Positions 26,891 to 34,169 of a stretch of DNA of 64,000 nucleotides are shown piece after piece. A program made the translations under genes and the position numbers. Under the pieces are notes generated by a model. The model saw only the letters and a program-made list of their open reading frames with translations, was not told the DNA's origin and searched no databases. The DNA comes from Pseudidiomarina tainanensis (GTDB lineage: Bacteria > Pseudomonadota > Gammaproteobacteria > Enterobacterales > Alteromonadaceae): NCBI RefSeq assembly GCF_004214835.1, contig NZ_PIQJ01000001.1, positions 620,001 to 684,000 on the forward strand, given 5' to 3'. The first letter of the stretch is position 1; the number at the start of each line of letters is the position of its first letter.

Positions 26891-28499
26891 GCGGTGATAT
26901 ATCGCATGGTGCCGTGATGCGGGCTCCCTGTCCGCTGAACGGCACTGTGCCATGAAAGAAGTAACTTGGGAAGAATACGCAATATCCTACTTGGGGACAT
27001 TTCGCATCGATTACAGGCGTGAGTCCAGGTAGTTCATAGCCGGGATCACCAAATCGAATCCACCCCGCCTGCGTTGCGTCATCTTGAGTAATTTGTTTCG
27101 GTAATTGAATGTAGGTACAACAGGATAGCCAGCCTTCCGGATGTACATGGTTGGTATGGAAACCCTGCTCTTTCAAGCATACGGACCATGCGCCTGTAAA
27201 TCGGATACGTTCACTCTTGCGCTGTAAAAAAGGGTGGTGTGGATCATCGGGTAGACCTCGAATATAGTCACCTGCCGCTTGTTCAATCATCAGCTTCAGC
27301 TGGTTAATGATCGGCGCCTTATTCGCAAATAAATTCCCCATGGTCTGTGTTCCATGGCGGACGCTTTGGTCTAATGGGTGCTGAGTATTGTGGTGCATGC
27401 CCGTTAAAATATCTGCCAGTTCCTGCATAAATTCATCGATACTTTCGTAACCTGCAGGCGGTTGCAGCTCGATGATTTTCACAAACTGCTGATAGTTATT
27501 CAGAGAATGAGAACTGTCCGATTCGCCGAGTGCTTGTAGGCACAGTGCTTTATATGCAAGCATTTCTTGATTATATGGATGTTCCTTAGCGACAGCCTGT
27601 ACATGCTCAAGTGCTGTCTTATACTCTCCGCGACGCATCAAATTTATCGCTAAATCGAGTTGATGGCGGATGTTTTTAGGATTCAATTTAACCGCAACTA
27701 AATACGCTTCCAATGCTTTATCAGGGTGATGATTGCGAGCATACGCGACACCCAACAAATGATGAAACTCAACCCATTTGGGGTGTTTATCCACCACATT
27801 ACGACAAAGCTCTAACGTTTCTTCGAGTTTGCCAGCCATTAATTGATGCGTTGCGAAACTGAATAATAATGAACGAGACTGTGGTAATCGCTCGAGCGCC
27901 TGCTGAAAGGACTCCAGAAATTTTTCGTGCGGCCCGTATTCCCAATATAGTTTATTCAGTGCGACATGCGCATCGATATATTCAGGTAACTGACGAACGA
28001 GATTCTGCAAAATTTGTTCTGTTTTTTCATAGTTTTCAAGGTCGTAGTAAATACAAGCTTTAAGGTAGTCGACGACAGGAGAGGGCTGCTGCAGATTCTG
28101 TTTGGCTCGCAAAATAGCTTCCATCGCCTCGTTTGCTAATCCTAACTTACGAAAAAGTAACGCCTGAAGATAGTACGGCTCAAAATGTTGCGGTTGGTCT
28201 TGAAGGAGCGCGTCGATTTCTTGCTGTGCTAACTCGTACTGATCCTGCTGAAGATAGAGCGCAATCAAACTTTTTCGCGACGGGCAATGATGGGGATGAT
28301 GTTTGAGCGCTTGCTTGAGGTTTTCAGCTGCCGCTTTGGGTTGATGTTGGTTTTGCAGGCATAAAGCAAGTATGTGCAACACATCGGGGTGTTTGGCGTT
28401 GTAGCGAAGCAGGTGCCGGCATTGAAGTTCTGCTTCGCAATAATTCTCTGTGCGAAAAGAATTGACAGCTTCCTGGAACAATTTTTGTACATCGGTCAT
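26883..28499 (-). CDS. TPR protein with C-terminal 2OG-Fe(II) oxygenase-like domain
   Basis: A 538-aa protein. TPR repeats span about residues 1-320. The C-terminal 200 residues match the putative 2OG-Fe(II) oxygenase family PF13759: an HTNHVHPEGWLS segment holding likely iron ligands, FGDPGYELPG, and PSYFFHGTVPFSGQGARIT with the distal His and the 2-oxoglutarate-binding Arg. It may hydroxylate a protein or peptide. The same TPR-plus-catalytic-domain plan is found in the convergent sulfotransferase, suggesting the two act on related substrates. It lies downstream of tRNA-Arg on the minus strand. Confidence 0.82.
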   Translation of the reverse strand: MTDVQKLFQEAVNSFRTENYCEAELQCRHLLRYNAKHPDVLHILALCLQNQHQPKAAAENLKQALKHHPHHCPSRKSLIALYLQQDQYELAQQEIDALLQDQPQHFEPYYLQALLFRKLGLANEAMEAILRAKQNLQQPSPVVDYLKACIYYDLENYEKTEQILQNLVRQLPEYIDAHVALNKLYWEYGPHEKFLESFQQALERLPQSRSLLFSFATHQLMAGKLEETLELCRNVVDKHPKWVEFHHLLGVAYARNHHPDKALEAYLVAVKLNPKNIRHQLDLAINLMRRGEYKTALEHVQAVAKEHPYNQEMLAYKALCLQALGESDSSHSLNNYQQFVKIIELQPPAGYESIDEFMQELADILTGMHHNTQHPLDQSVRHGTQTMGNLFANKAPIINQLKLMIEQAAGDYIRGLPDDPHHPFLQRKSERIRFTGAWSVCLKEQGFHTNHVHPEGWLSCCTYIQLPKQITQDDATQAGWIRFGDPGYELPGLTPVIDAKCPQVGYCVFFPSYFFHGTVPFSGQGARITAPCDISPQW

Positions 28500-28585
28500 G
28501 GTTACTACACTTTTTATTATTATAGTTGTGTAGATTTTGTACCACTGAGCGACGAATGGATCAAGTTCTGCGATGAATTGCTTAT

Positions 28586-28662
28586 TGGCGTCCTCGGCAG
28601 GAGTCGAACCTGCGACCTGCCCCTTAGGAGGGGGCTGCTCTATCCAGCTGAGCTACGAGGAC
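28586..28662 (-). tRNA. tRNA-Arg (anticodon CCT)
   Basis: The reverse strand folds into a full 77-base cloverleaf: 7-bp acceptor GTCCTCG/CGAGGAC, D-arm GCTC/GAGC, anticodon loop CTCCTAA (anticodon CCT, reading AGG), T-arm GCAGG-TTCGACT-CCTGC, and an encoded CCA at the 3' end. It lies between the rpsT terminator and the oxygenase gene. Confidence 0.97.
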
Positions 28663-28683
28663 ATTGGGCTATGATAGACATAA

Positions 28684-28707
28684 AAAAACCAGCCGCAGCT
28701 GGTTTTT
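28684..28707. terminator. Bidirectional terminator downstream of rpsT
   Basis: Stem ACCAGC/GCTGGT flanked by A-runs on the left and T-runs on the right. On the minus strand it ends the rpsT transcript ahead of tRNA-Arg. Confidence 0.85.
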
Positions 28708-28743
28708 CTAAATCGTACGTCGGTAACGCAACCGAACAGCGTC

Positions 28744-29004
28744 TTACAGAGCGCTGATTTTCGCGTTCAAACGACTCTTATGACGAGACGCTTTGTTTTT
28801 ACCGATGAGACCTTTAGTCGCGTAACGGTCAAGTACCGGTTGAAGGCTAGTAAATGCCTGCTGTGCAGTCGCTTTATCGCCTGCTTCAATTGCAGCAGTT
28901 ACTTTCTTCATCAAGGTACGCATCATTGAGCGACGGCTCGCGTTGTGGCGACGGTTCTTTTCCGCTTGTACCGCACGCTTTTTAGCAGACTTAATGTTAG
29001 CCAA
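28744..29004 (-). CDS. rpsT: 30S ribosomal protein S20
   Basis: An 86-aa basic helical protein ([20 protein letters not shown] and onward), the usual S20 length. It binds 16S rRNA in the small subunit. The start codon is TTG with AGGAG upstream. A UUG start is also found in E. coli rpsT, where it takes part in autogenous control, so similar control is plausible here. Its promoter lies at 29056-29084, next to the edge of the family A element. Confidence 0.97.
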   Translation of the reverse strand: MANIKSAKKRAVQAEKNRRHNASRRSMMRTLMKKVTAAIEAGDKATAQQAFTSLQPVLDRYATKGLIGKNKASRHKSRLNAKISAL

Positions 29005-29055
29005 GGTGAACTCCTAAAATTCGTTATCTATGTGCAATGGTTTTGTAGGGCGGGG

Positions 29056-29084
29056 AATATGCCTGTTTTCCGACTGAAAGTCAA
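29056..29084 (-). promoter_or_regulatory. Likely rpsT promoter
   Basis: On the minus strand, -35 TTGACT (29079-29084) and -10 CATATT (29056-29061) are separated by 17 bases. The upstream edge is 3 bp from the left arm of the family A element. Confidence 0.6.
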
Positions 29085-29087
29085 GGA

Positions 29088-29553
29088 CGATATTAGCTAT
29101 TGGATATTAGATATTAGAAAAAAACGGGTAAGGTTACGTGATACAGGGAGGTGTTAATGTTTAAAGATTTGAAAGTTTATAAATCGGCGATGGACTTATG
29201 TGTATCAGTCTATAAGATAACTGATAGTTTTCCGGGACATGAATTATTTGGGCTCGTCAGTCAAATGCGGCGCGCCGTCGTTTCTGTGTCTAGCAACATA
29301 GCGGAAGGGGCTGGTAGGGGCTCTTATAGAGAACAAATAAGATTCTATTATATTGCTCGTGGTTCTCTTGCTGAGTTGGAAACCCAGCTCGAAATAAGTT
29401 TTCGATTAGGTTACGTCGAGTGTCGTTTACATACTGAAACTCGTTTCGTATATCGACTACTTAATGGTTTGATCAACTCAACTAAAAAGATGATGCTAGT
29501 AGAATCCGCTTAAGTAGGTTTTACTAATATCTAATATCCAATAGCTAATATCG
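29088..29553 (+). mobile_element. Family A element, gene-bearing copy A2
   Basis: Perfect 30-bp inverted repeats at 29088-29117 and 29524-29553, each built of four 7-bp units (left: GATATTA, GCTATTG, GATATTA, GATATTA). Between them lies one small gene with its own ribosome site. The two interior ends (a CGGGTA motif on the left; GGTTTTA before the right arm) are the same short motifs found in the spacers of the gene-less copies. I see no transposase motif and no clear target duplication. Mobility is inferred from dispersion and shared ends. Confidence 0.65.
29157..29513 (+). CDS. Four-helix-bundle protein (23S rRNA intervening sequence protein family)
   Basis: A 118-aa protein of the PF05635/TIGR02436 family, known from genes inside 23S rRNA intervening sequences and related to the Avd accessory proteins of diversity-generating retroelements. 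Conserved positions are easy to see: FKDLKVYKSAMDL, FPGHELFGLVSQMRRAVVS, the signature SNIAEGAGR, and ARGSLAELETQLE. Homologs form oligomeric helical bundles thought to bind nucleic acid. ATG 29157 has AGGGAGG six bases upstream; a GTG at 29151 is the alternative. No rRNA, reverse transcriptase or variable repeat is nearby. The gene is enclosed by the arms of element A2. Confidence 0.92.
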   Translation: MFKDLKVYKSAMDLCVSVYKITDSFPGHELFGLVSQMRRAVVSVSSNIAEGAGRGSYREQIRFYYIARGSLAELETQLEISFRLGYVECRLHTETRFVYRLLNGLINSTKKMMLVESA

Positions 29554-29567
29554 TACTTGAGGTTTCA

Positions 29568-31109
29568 TTGTCAAAGTCACTTGCTAAATCCGGCATCATT
29601 GTCAGCTTCATGACGCTCATATCGCGTGTGCTTGGGCTTGTGCGCGATGTGGTGATTGCGAATTTGATGGGGGCTGGGGCGGCGGCCGATGTGTTCTTCT
29701 TTGCGAACAAGATACCGAACTTTTTGCGTCGATTGTTTGCGGAAGGGGCGTTTGCGCAGGCGTTTGTGCCGGTACTGACGGAGTATAAGCAGGGGAAAAC
29801 GCTGGATGAACAGCGCTTGCTGATTGCTCGGGTGGCGGGTACGTTAGGTACGTTGGTTACGATTGTCACGCTGGTGGGTGTGATTGCATCACCCGTGGTG
29901 GCGGCGATGTTCGGTACGGGTTGGTTTCTGGATTGGTATCACGATGGTCCGCAAGGGCATAAGTTTGTGCTGGCGGCGGACTTGTTGCGTATTACGTTTC
30001 CGTATTTGTGGTTTATTACCTTTACCGCGCTGGCCGGTGCGATTTTAAATACGATTGGTAAATTTGCCGTGGCGGCATTTACGCCGGTATTTTTAAATAT
30101 CGCCATTATTGTTTTTGCGATTTGGCTTGGGCCGCAACTCGAACAACCGGAATACGCGTTGGCATGGGGTGTGTTTGTTGGCGGTGCCGTTCAATTTCTA
30201 TTTCAAATTCCGTTTTTAAAACGTGCGGGGTTGCTGGTGCGGCCGCGCTGGGGATGGCGCGATCCCGGGGTTACCAAAATCCGTACGTTGATGATTCCTG
30301 CGCTGTTTGGTGTGTCAGTGAGTCAGATTAACCTATTGCTCGATACGTTTATTGCGTCGTTTTTGATGAGCGGTTCGATTAGTTGGTTATATTACTCAGA
30401 CAGGTTACTAGAGTTTCCGCTTGGATTATTTGGGATTGCGATTGCGACGGTTATTTTACCGGCTTTAAGCTCACGTCATGTCGATAAGTCAGCCGAAGAG
30501 TTTAGTCGCACCCTTGATTGGGGGATTCGTACGGTCGTCTTGCTGGGTTTGCCAGCGATGTGCGGGTTGATTGTGCTTGCGGAACCGATGTTGATGGTGT
30601 TGTTCATGCGTGGCGAGTTCACGCCAGAAGATGCGCGCTTGGCCTCTTATAGTTTATTTGCGTATGGCTCGGGCTTGCTGAGCTTTATGTTGGTGAAGGT
30701 ATTGGCGACCGGGTTTTATTCACGGCAAGATACCAAGCGGCCAGTGAAGTACGGCATTATCGCCATGGTTTCAAACATGGTGTTCAATATCGTTTTCGCG
30801 ATTCCTTACGGCTATGTCGGTTTAGCCATAGCCACGTCTTTATCTGCCGCTGTGAATGCCGGTTTGTTGGGCTATAACCTGTGGCGCGACGGTGTGCTCA
30901 AACGTTACCCTGGAACCTTAACTTATCTCACGAAAGTAGCGCTTGCTGTGGCGACGATGGTCGCGGTCGTGCTGTATTTGGTGCCATCACGTTCTTGGTG
31001 GCTAGCTGCTGAATTTGTTGATCGAGCGTGGCAATTGTCGATGTTGATTGGCGCAGGGGCAGGGACGTATATGCTCTCTCTTATCCTCCTCCGCGTGAAG
31101 ATCCGTTAA
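29568..31109 (+). CDS. murJ: Lipid II flippase MurJ
   Basis: A 513-aa inner-membrane protein with about 14 transmembrane helices of the MOP/MVF family. It flips lipid II for peptidoglycan synthesis. Typical segments: SLAKSGIIVSFMTLISRVLGLVRD at the N-terminus, FFFANKIPNFLRRLFAEGAF and YSDRLLEFPLGLFGIAIATVILP. The start is TTG 29568 with TTGAGG 6 bases upstream, only 14 bp past the right arm of A2, so its leader is derived from or next to the element. The TAA stop lies in the first heptad of a family B arm. Confidence 0.96.
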   Translation: MSKSLAKSGIIVSFMTLISRVLGLVRDVVIANLMGAGAAADVFFFANKIPNFLRRLFAEGAFAQAFVPVLTEYKQGKTLDEQRLLIARVAGTLGTLVTIVTLVGVIASPVVAAMFGTGWFLDWYHDGPQGHKFVLAADLLRITFPYLWFITFTALAGAILNTIGKFAVAAFTPVFLNIAIIVFAIWLGPQLEQPEYALAWGVFVGGAVQFLFQIPFLKRAGLLVRPRWGWRDPGVTKIRTLMIPALFGVSVSQINLLLDTFIASFLMSGSISWLYYSDRLLEFPLGLFGIAIATVILPALSSRHVDKSAEEFSRTLDWGIRTVVLLGLPAMCGLIVLAEPMLMVLFMRGEFTPEDARLASYSLFAYGSGLLSFMLVKVLATGFYSRQDTKRPVKYGIIAMVSNMVFNIVFAIPYGYVGLAIATSLSAAVNAGLLGYNLWRDGVLKRYPGTLTYLTKVALAVATMVAVVLYLVPSRSWWLAAEFVDRAWQLSMLIGAGAGTYMLSLILLRVKIR

Positions 31110-31133
31110 TCGTTATTCGTTATTGGTTATTCG
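31105..31133 (+). repeat. Family B heptad arm B2 (no partner arm seen)
   Basis: Units GTTAATC, GTTATTC, GTTATTG, GTTATTC in phase. The murJ stop codon TAA (31107-31109) is inside the first unit. Possible remnants GGTATTC, GTTGTTG follow at 31147-31160. No inverted right arm is seen nearby. Confidence 0.6.
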
Positions 31134-31189
31134 TAAAAGCGAAAGCGGTATTCGTTGTTGAGGCTTGAGTTGACTGAGAGGGAACTAAG

Positions 31190-32278
31190 ATGAAGCAGGT
31201 TATTGAGATAATCACCGCATTGACGCTCGCGTTCACGCTGCTTGGTTGTCAGGGTCCGGATAGTGCGGCTAAGGCGTCGGTAATTGATGATAGCAGCTTA
31301 GATTTCCCGCATTCTTTGACAATGGCTGAGCAATCTGAGTTACCAGAGCATTCGCGTTTAGTCGAAACTTCCGCTGGGCAATTTCATGTTCGCGCTATGG
31401 GCCTGGACCATCGTGGTCCGGCGGTGATTCTGTTAGCTGGGCCTAATTACAATTATCACAGTGATAGCGCTTGGTTTGCTGCGCTGCAACCGCTATTGGC
31501 TGCACAGTATCGGATATACAGTGTTGATCGCCTTGGTAATGCGTTTAGCAGCAGTAGTGATGATTTGTCCTACCGTCGTTTTGCCGACGATTTAGCACAC
31601 GTGATGCAGCAACTCAATGAAACTCAATTGGCCGTGGTGGCCTTTGCTAGCGCGAGTATTAGTGCACGCTGGTTTTATGAGCTGCATAGCGAACAATTTG
31701 ATATTGAAGCCATGGTGTATATTGATCCGGATATTCCATTAGCACACTCATTAAGCTTGTATCAAGGCTACCCAGCTGACTGGTATCGAGACAATTTAGC
31801 GACGCTATTACCGCATTTAGCTGCTGGTAATTGGTCAGAGCGAACCAAAAACAAACTCGATGCGGAATATCAACACATCAAACAATGGGCGAGTGACTAT
31901 GGTACCGCAATTGACTGGAATTACCTGGAGCAAATCATGCAGCAGCGTTTGCTTATTTCGCACCAGCAAGCGCGAGCCCGCGAGATTGCCGCATACATTG
32001 CTGATTTAGACAGTTACGCAACACTGCCCATGATCACCGCGATACCGGTTAGTGTGATTGACAGCGATTTTGAGCAAAAAGACATTGCTGCTGCGGCTGA
32101 TGATGCTGAGCTATTGGCTGCGTTGCAAAAATGGCAGCAGGAAGGCAGTGCTTGGAGTGCCGAACAAGCTTCAGTATCGAACGGCCAGTATATTCCCCTA
32201 AGCGAAAGTGATCACATGGTCCCGCTGCAACAACCACAAGTTATCCAACAAGCACTAGAGTGGCTACTCCACCAGTAG
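31190..32278 (+). CDS. Alpha/beta-hydrolase-like lipoprotein
   Basis: A 362-aa predicted lipoprotein (lipobox LLGC, Cys near residue 20). The mature part has an alpha/beta-hydrolase pattern: strand AVILLAGPNYNYHSD in the oxyanion region, YRIYSVDRLGNAFSS, a nucleophile-elbow-like AFASASISA, and a C-terminal ESDHMVPL that would hold the catalytic His. The elbow reads A-S-A-S rather than G-x-S-x-G, so activity is uncertain. The substrate is unknown. It lies in an accessory segment between murJ and ribF. AGAGGGA precedes the ATG. Confidence 0.7.
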   Translation: MKQVIEIITALTLAFTLLGCQGPDSAAKASVIDDSSLDFPHSLTMAEQSELPEHSRLVETSAGQFHVRAMGLDHRGPAVILLAGPNYNYHSDSAWFAALQPLLAAQYRIYSVDRLGNAFSSSSDDLSYRRFADDLAHVMQQLNETQLAVVAFASASISARWFYELHSEQFDIEAMVYIDPDIPLAHSLSLYQGYPADWYRDNLATLLPHLAAGNWSERTKNKLDAEYQHIKQWASDYGTAIDWNYLEQIMQQRLLISHQQARAREIAAYIADLDSYATLPMITAIPVSVIDSDFEQKDIAAAADDAELLAALQKWQQEGSAWSAEQASVSNGQYIPLSESDHMVPLQQPQVIQQALEWLLHQ

Positions 32279-32290
32279 CCCCTCGCCCTT

Positions 32291-32327
32291 CTAATATCCA
32301 ATATCCAATATCTAATAGCTAATATCG
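32291..32327 (+). repeat. Family A solo right arm A3 with five heptads
   Basis: Units TAATATC, CAATATC, CAATATC, TAATAGC, TAATATC in perfect 7-bp phase, one unit more than the other arms. No left arm is found within the preceding gene or gap. It is followed by a T-rich tail. Confidence 0.75.
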
Positions 32328-32342
32328 CTTTTGTTTTTAACC

Positions 32343-32364
32343 GGTCTTTATTTGGTCTTTATTT
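32343..32364 (+). repeat. Tandem 11-bp repeat upstream of antitoxin gene
   Basis: GGTCTTTATTT occurs twice head to tail, followed by GGACTT. It lies 62 bp before the antitoxin start and could be the autoregulatory site of the toxin-antitoxin pair. This is an inference from position only. Confidence 0.4.
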
Positions 32365-32425
32365 GGACTTCTTCACCAATCTCGTCTACTCTTATTCCTG
32401 TAACCACCAACAAGGAGAAACTCCC

Positions 32426-32704
32426 ATGTATACCGTCAAACGCCCGCGCGTGACTACTGTGTCAGGGTTTAAAAAAGAAATTGCGACCATGGATGTGAAT
32501 GAACCGGTTTTGGTGACCCAGAACGGTGAACCCTTGTATGTGGTGCAAGATCCTGCCCAATACGAAGCCATGCAAGAACAGATGGCGATGTTAAAAATGA
32601 TTGCACTGGCTGAAAAGGATGTTCGGGCTGGTCGTGTTGTATCGAGCGACGAGTTATTCAAAGGACTGGAAGAAAAAGGTGCGCTCGATGACCACAATAG
32701 TTAA
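32426..32704 (+). CDS. Antitoxin, Phd/YefM family
   Basis: A 92-aa protein with the Phd/YefM N-terminal fold (VSGFKKEIATMDVNEPVLVTQNGEPLYVVQDPAQYEAM) that binds operator DNA, and a C-terminal helical tail that would neutralise the toxin. ATG 32426 follows a good AAGGAGA site; an upstream in-frame start at 32363 lacks one. Its last 17 bases overlap the toxin gene, the usual arrangement for type II pairs. Such antitoxins normally repress their own operon. Confidence 0.88.
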   Translation: MYTVKRPRVTTVSGFKKEIATMDVNEPVLVTQNGEPLYVVQDPAQYEAMQEQMAMLKMIALAEKDVRAGRVVSSDELFKGLEEKGALDDHNS

Positions 32705-33023
32705 TTACGCTGACTCTTTTATCTCTCAACTCGATGCTGAATTTAATTATCTTCGTAAAAAGGTTGGTTCACGTGCGTCGTCGGAGTGGCTAGCCGAGAT
32801 CATGAAACGCTTTGAAAGCAAAGTAAAGCCATTCCCTTTGAGCTGCGCGCGATGTGATGAAGCAATGATACTGGGTTATGATGATTACTACGAATATATT
32901 GATGCGAAGTCTCAATGCCGTGTGATTTATCGCTTCAATGATCAGGTGACTGCTTTATTGTTCATTCGAACTCGGCAAAGCCTTCGCGATCAACTATTGA
33001 ATCTGGTATTAATGAGCCCTTAG
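32688..33023 (+). CDS. Toxin, RelE/ParE superfamily
   Basis: A 111-aa protein with the compact RelE/ParE pattern: N-terminal helices (SFISQLDAEFNYLRKKVGSRASSEWLAEI) and a C-terminal beta-sheet (AMILGYDDYYEYIDAKSQCRVIYRFNDQVTALLFIRTRQ) with conserved Arg residues. Family members are ribosome-dependent mRNA endonucleases or gyrase inhibitors; which applies here cannot be told. ATG 32688 overlaps the antitoxin gene. The pair lies between the conserved genes murJ and ribF and is probably acquired. Confidence 0.82.
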   Translation: MTTIVNYADSFISQLDAEFNYLRKKVGSRASSEWLAEIMKRFESKVKPFPLSCARCDEAMILGYDDYYEYIDAKSQCRVIYRFNDQVTALLFIRTRQSLRDQLLNLVLMSP

Positions 33024-33104
33024 TGTCTGGTTAGCGTTTGGCGAGCCTGTTATAATCGCCGCTTTGTTAATCACCTGAAATAACGACAGGCTTGCTACGC
33101 ACTG

Positions 33105-34037
33105 ATGCAGTTAATTCGCGGAATTCATAATATTCGACCTCAGCACCGTGGGTGTGTACTTACTATCGGCAACTTTGATGGTGTCCATTTGGGCCATCAG
33201 GCAGTGTTGGCGCAGGTAAAAGCGCAGGCGCTCGCGCGCGGCGTTCCGGCGACGGTGATGACGTTTGAGCCGCAGCCGCAAGAGCTGTTTCAACCGGATA
33301 AAGCACCGGCCCGATTAACTAATTTTCGTGAAAAGCACATGGCACTGCGTCAGCAGGGTATTGACCGCCATATTGTGATTGAATTTAATCGCAAGTTTTC
33401 TAATCTGCCGGCGCGCGAATTTATTGAACGTGTGTTGGTTGATATGCTCGGCGTACAATTCTTGGTGGTTGGCGATGATTTCCGCTTCGGTCATGGTCGC
33501 GAAGGCGATTTCGCGATGTTGCAACGCGCGGGCGCTGAGCTTGGCTTTGAAGTGGTGGACACGCAAAGTTATCGCCAACAACAGCAACGGGTTAGTAGCA
33601 CCGCAATACGCCAGTGTTTAAGTGATGGTGATTTTACTCAGGCGGCAGCCATGTTAGGGCGACCTTATGCTTTCGGAGGGCGCGTTGTGCATGGTGAGAA
33701 AAAGGGTCGTACTATCGGCTTTCCAACCGCAAATATTCAGTTAAAGCGCTTGCGTTCACCCTTACAAGGGGTTTTTGCTGTGCAGGTGCAAACCAATGAT
33801 GGCAAAATGCATGCAGGCGTTGCTAATATTGGTAGACGGCCAACATTAAATGGTGAGCGAGTGCAGCTCGAGGTGCATTTGTTCGATTTTGCGGGCGATT
33901 TGTATGGGCAGCAATTGCGCGTGGTGCCAACGCACTTTATTCGCGCTGAACAAAAATTCGCGAATTTCGCGCAACTACAGCAACAAATCGCCGCTGACGC
34001 TGAAAAGGCAAAGGCGATATTAGCTATTCGATATTAG
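33105..34037 (+). CDS. ribF: Bifunctional riboflavin kinase / FAD synthetase
   Basis: A 310-aa enzyme making FMN and FAD from riboflavin. The N-terminal adenylyltransferase domain has TIGNFDGVHLGHQ and the SSTAIRQ motif; the C-terminal kinase domain has GRVVHGEKKGRTIGFPTANI and IGRRPTLNG. It starts the ribF-ileS-lspA-fkpB-ispH cluster typical of gammaproteobacteria. The last codons (KAILAIRY and the stop TAG) are encoded by the left arm of family A copy A4, so the element has replaced or extended the natural C-terminus. Confidence 0.96.
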   Translation: MQLIRGIHNIRPQHRGCVLTIGNFDGVHLGHQAVLAQVKAQALARGVPATVMTFEPQPQELFQPDKAPARLTNFREKHMALRQQGIDRHIVIEFNRKFSNLPAREFIERVLVDMLGVQFLVVGDDFRFGHGREGDFAMLQRAGAELGFEVVDTQSYRQQQQRVSSTAIRQCLSDGDFTQAAAMLGRPYAFGGRVVHGEKKGRTIGFPTANIQLKRLRSPLQGVFAVQVQTNDGKMHAGVANIGRRPTLNGERVQLEVHLFDFAGDLYGQQLRVVPTHFIRAEQKFANFAQLQQQIAADAEKAKAILAIRY

Positions 34038-34102
34038 ATATTAGAGCTGATGTTTCGGGTAATTGTGTTTTGTCTAATATCAAATATCGAATAGCTAATA
34101 TC
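34015..34102 (+). repeat. Family A heptad inverted repeat, copy A4
   Basis: Left arm 34015-34044 and right arm 34074-34102 flank a short spacer with the family motif TTTCGGGTAATTGTG. The left arm overlaps the 3' end of ribF. A unit-junction change (TTCG on the left, CGAA on the right) is matched in both arms. Confidence 0.9.
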
Positions 34103-34169
34103 CTACTCTAATTCAAAAATTGAAATAAGTAATGGGGCAGATAACAACCCCGAAAAAGGAACCGAGATA

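Noticed and set aside
28374-28757. A plus-strand open frame across the tRNA-Arg region
   Set aside because: It overlaps the tRNA and the antisense of the oxygenase gene and has no domain or ribosome site; it is a shadow frame.
29088-29553. Diversity-generating retroelement, because four-helix-bundle proteins include Avd
   Set aside because: No reverse transcriptase, template repeat or variable repeat is visible anywhere in the window.
29088-29553. rRNA intervening sequence
   Set aside because: No 23S rRNA sequence flanks the gene; neighbours are rpsT and murJ.
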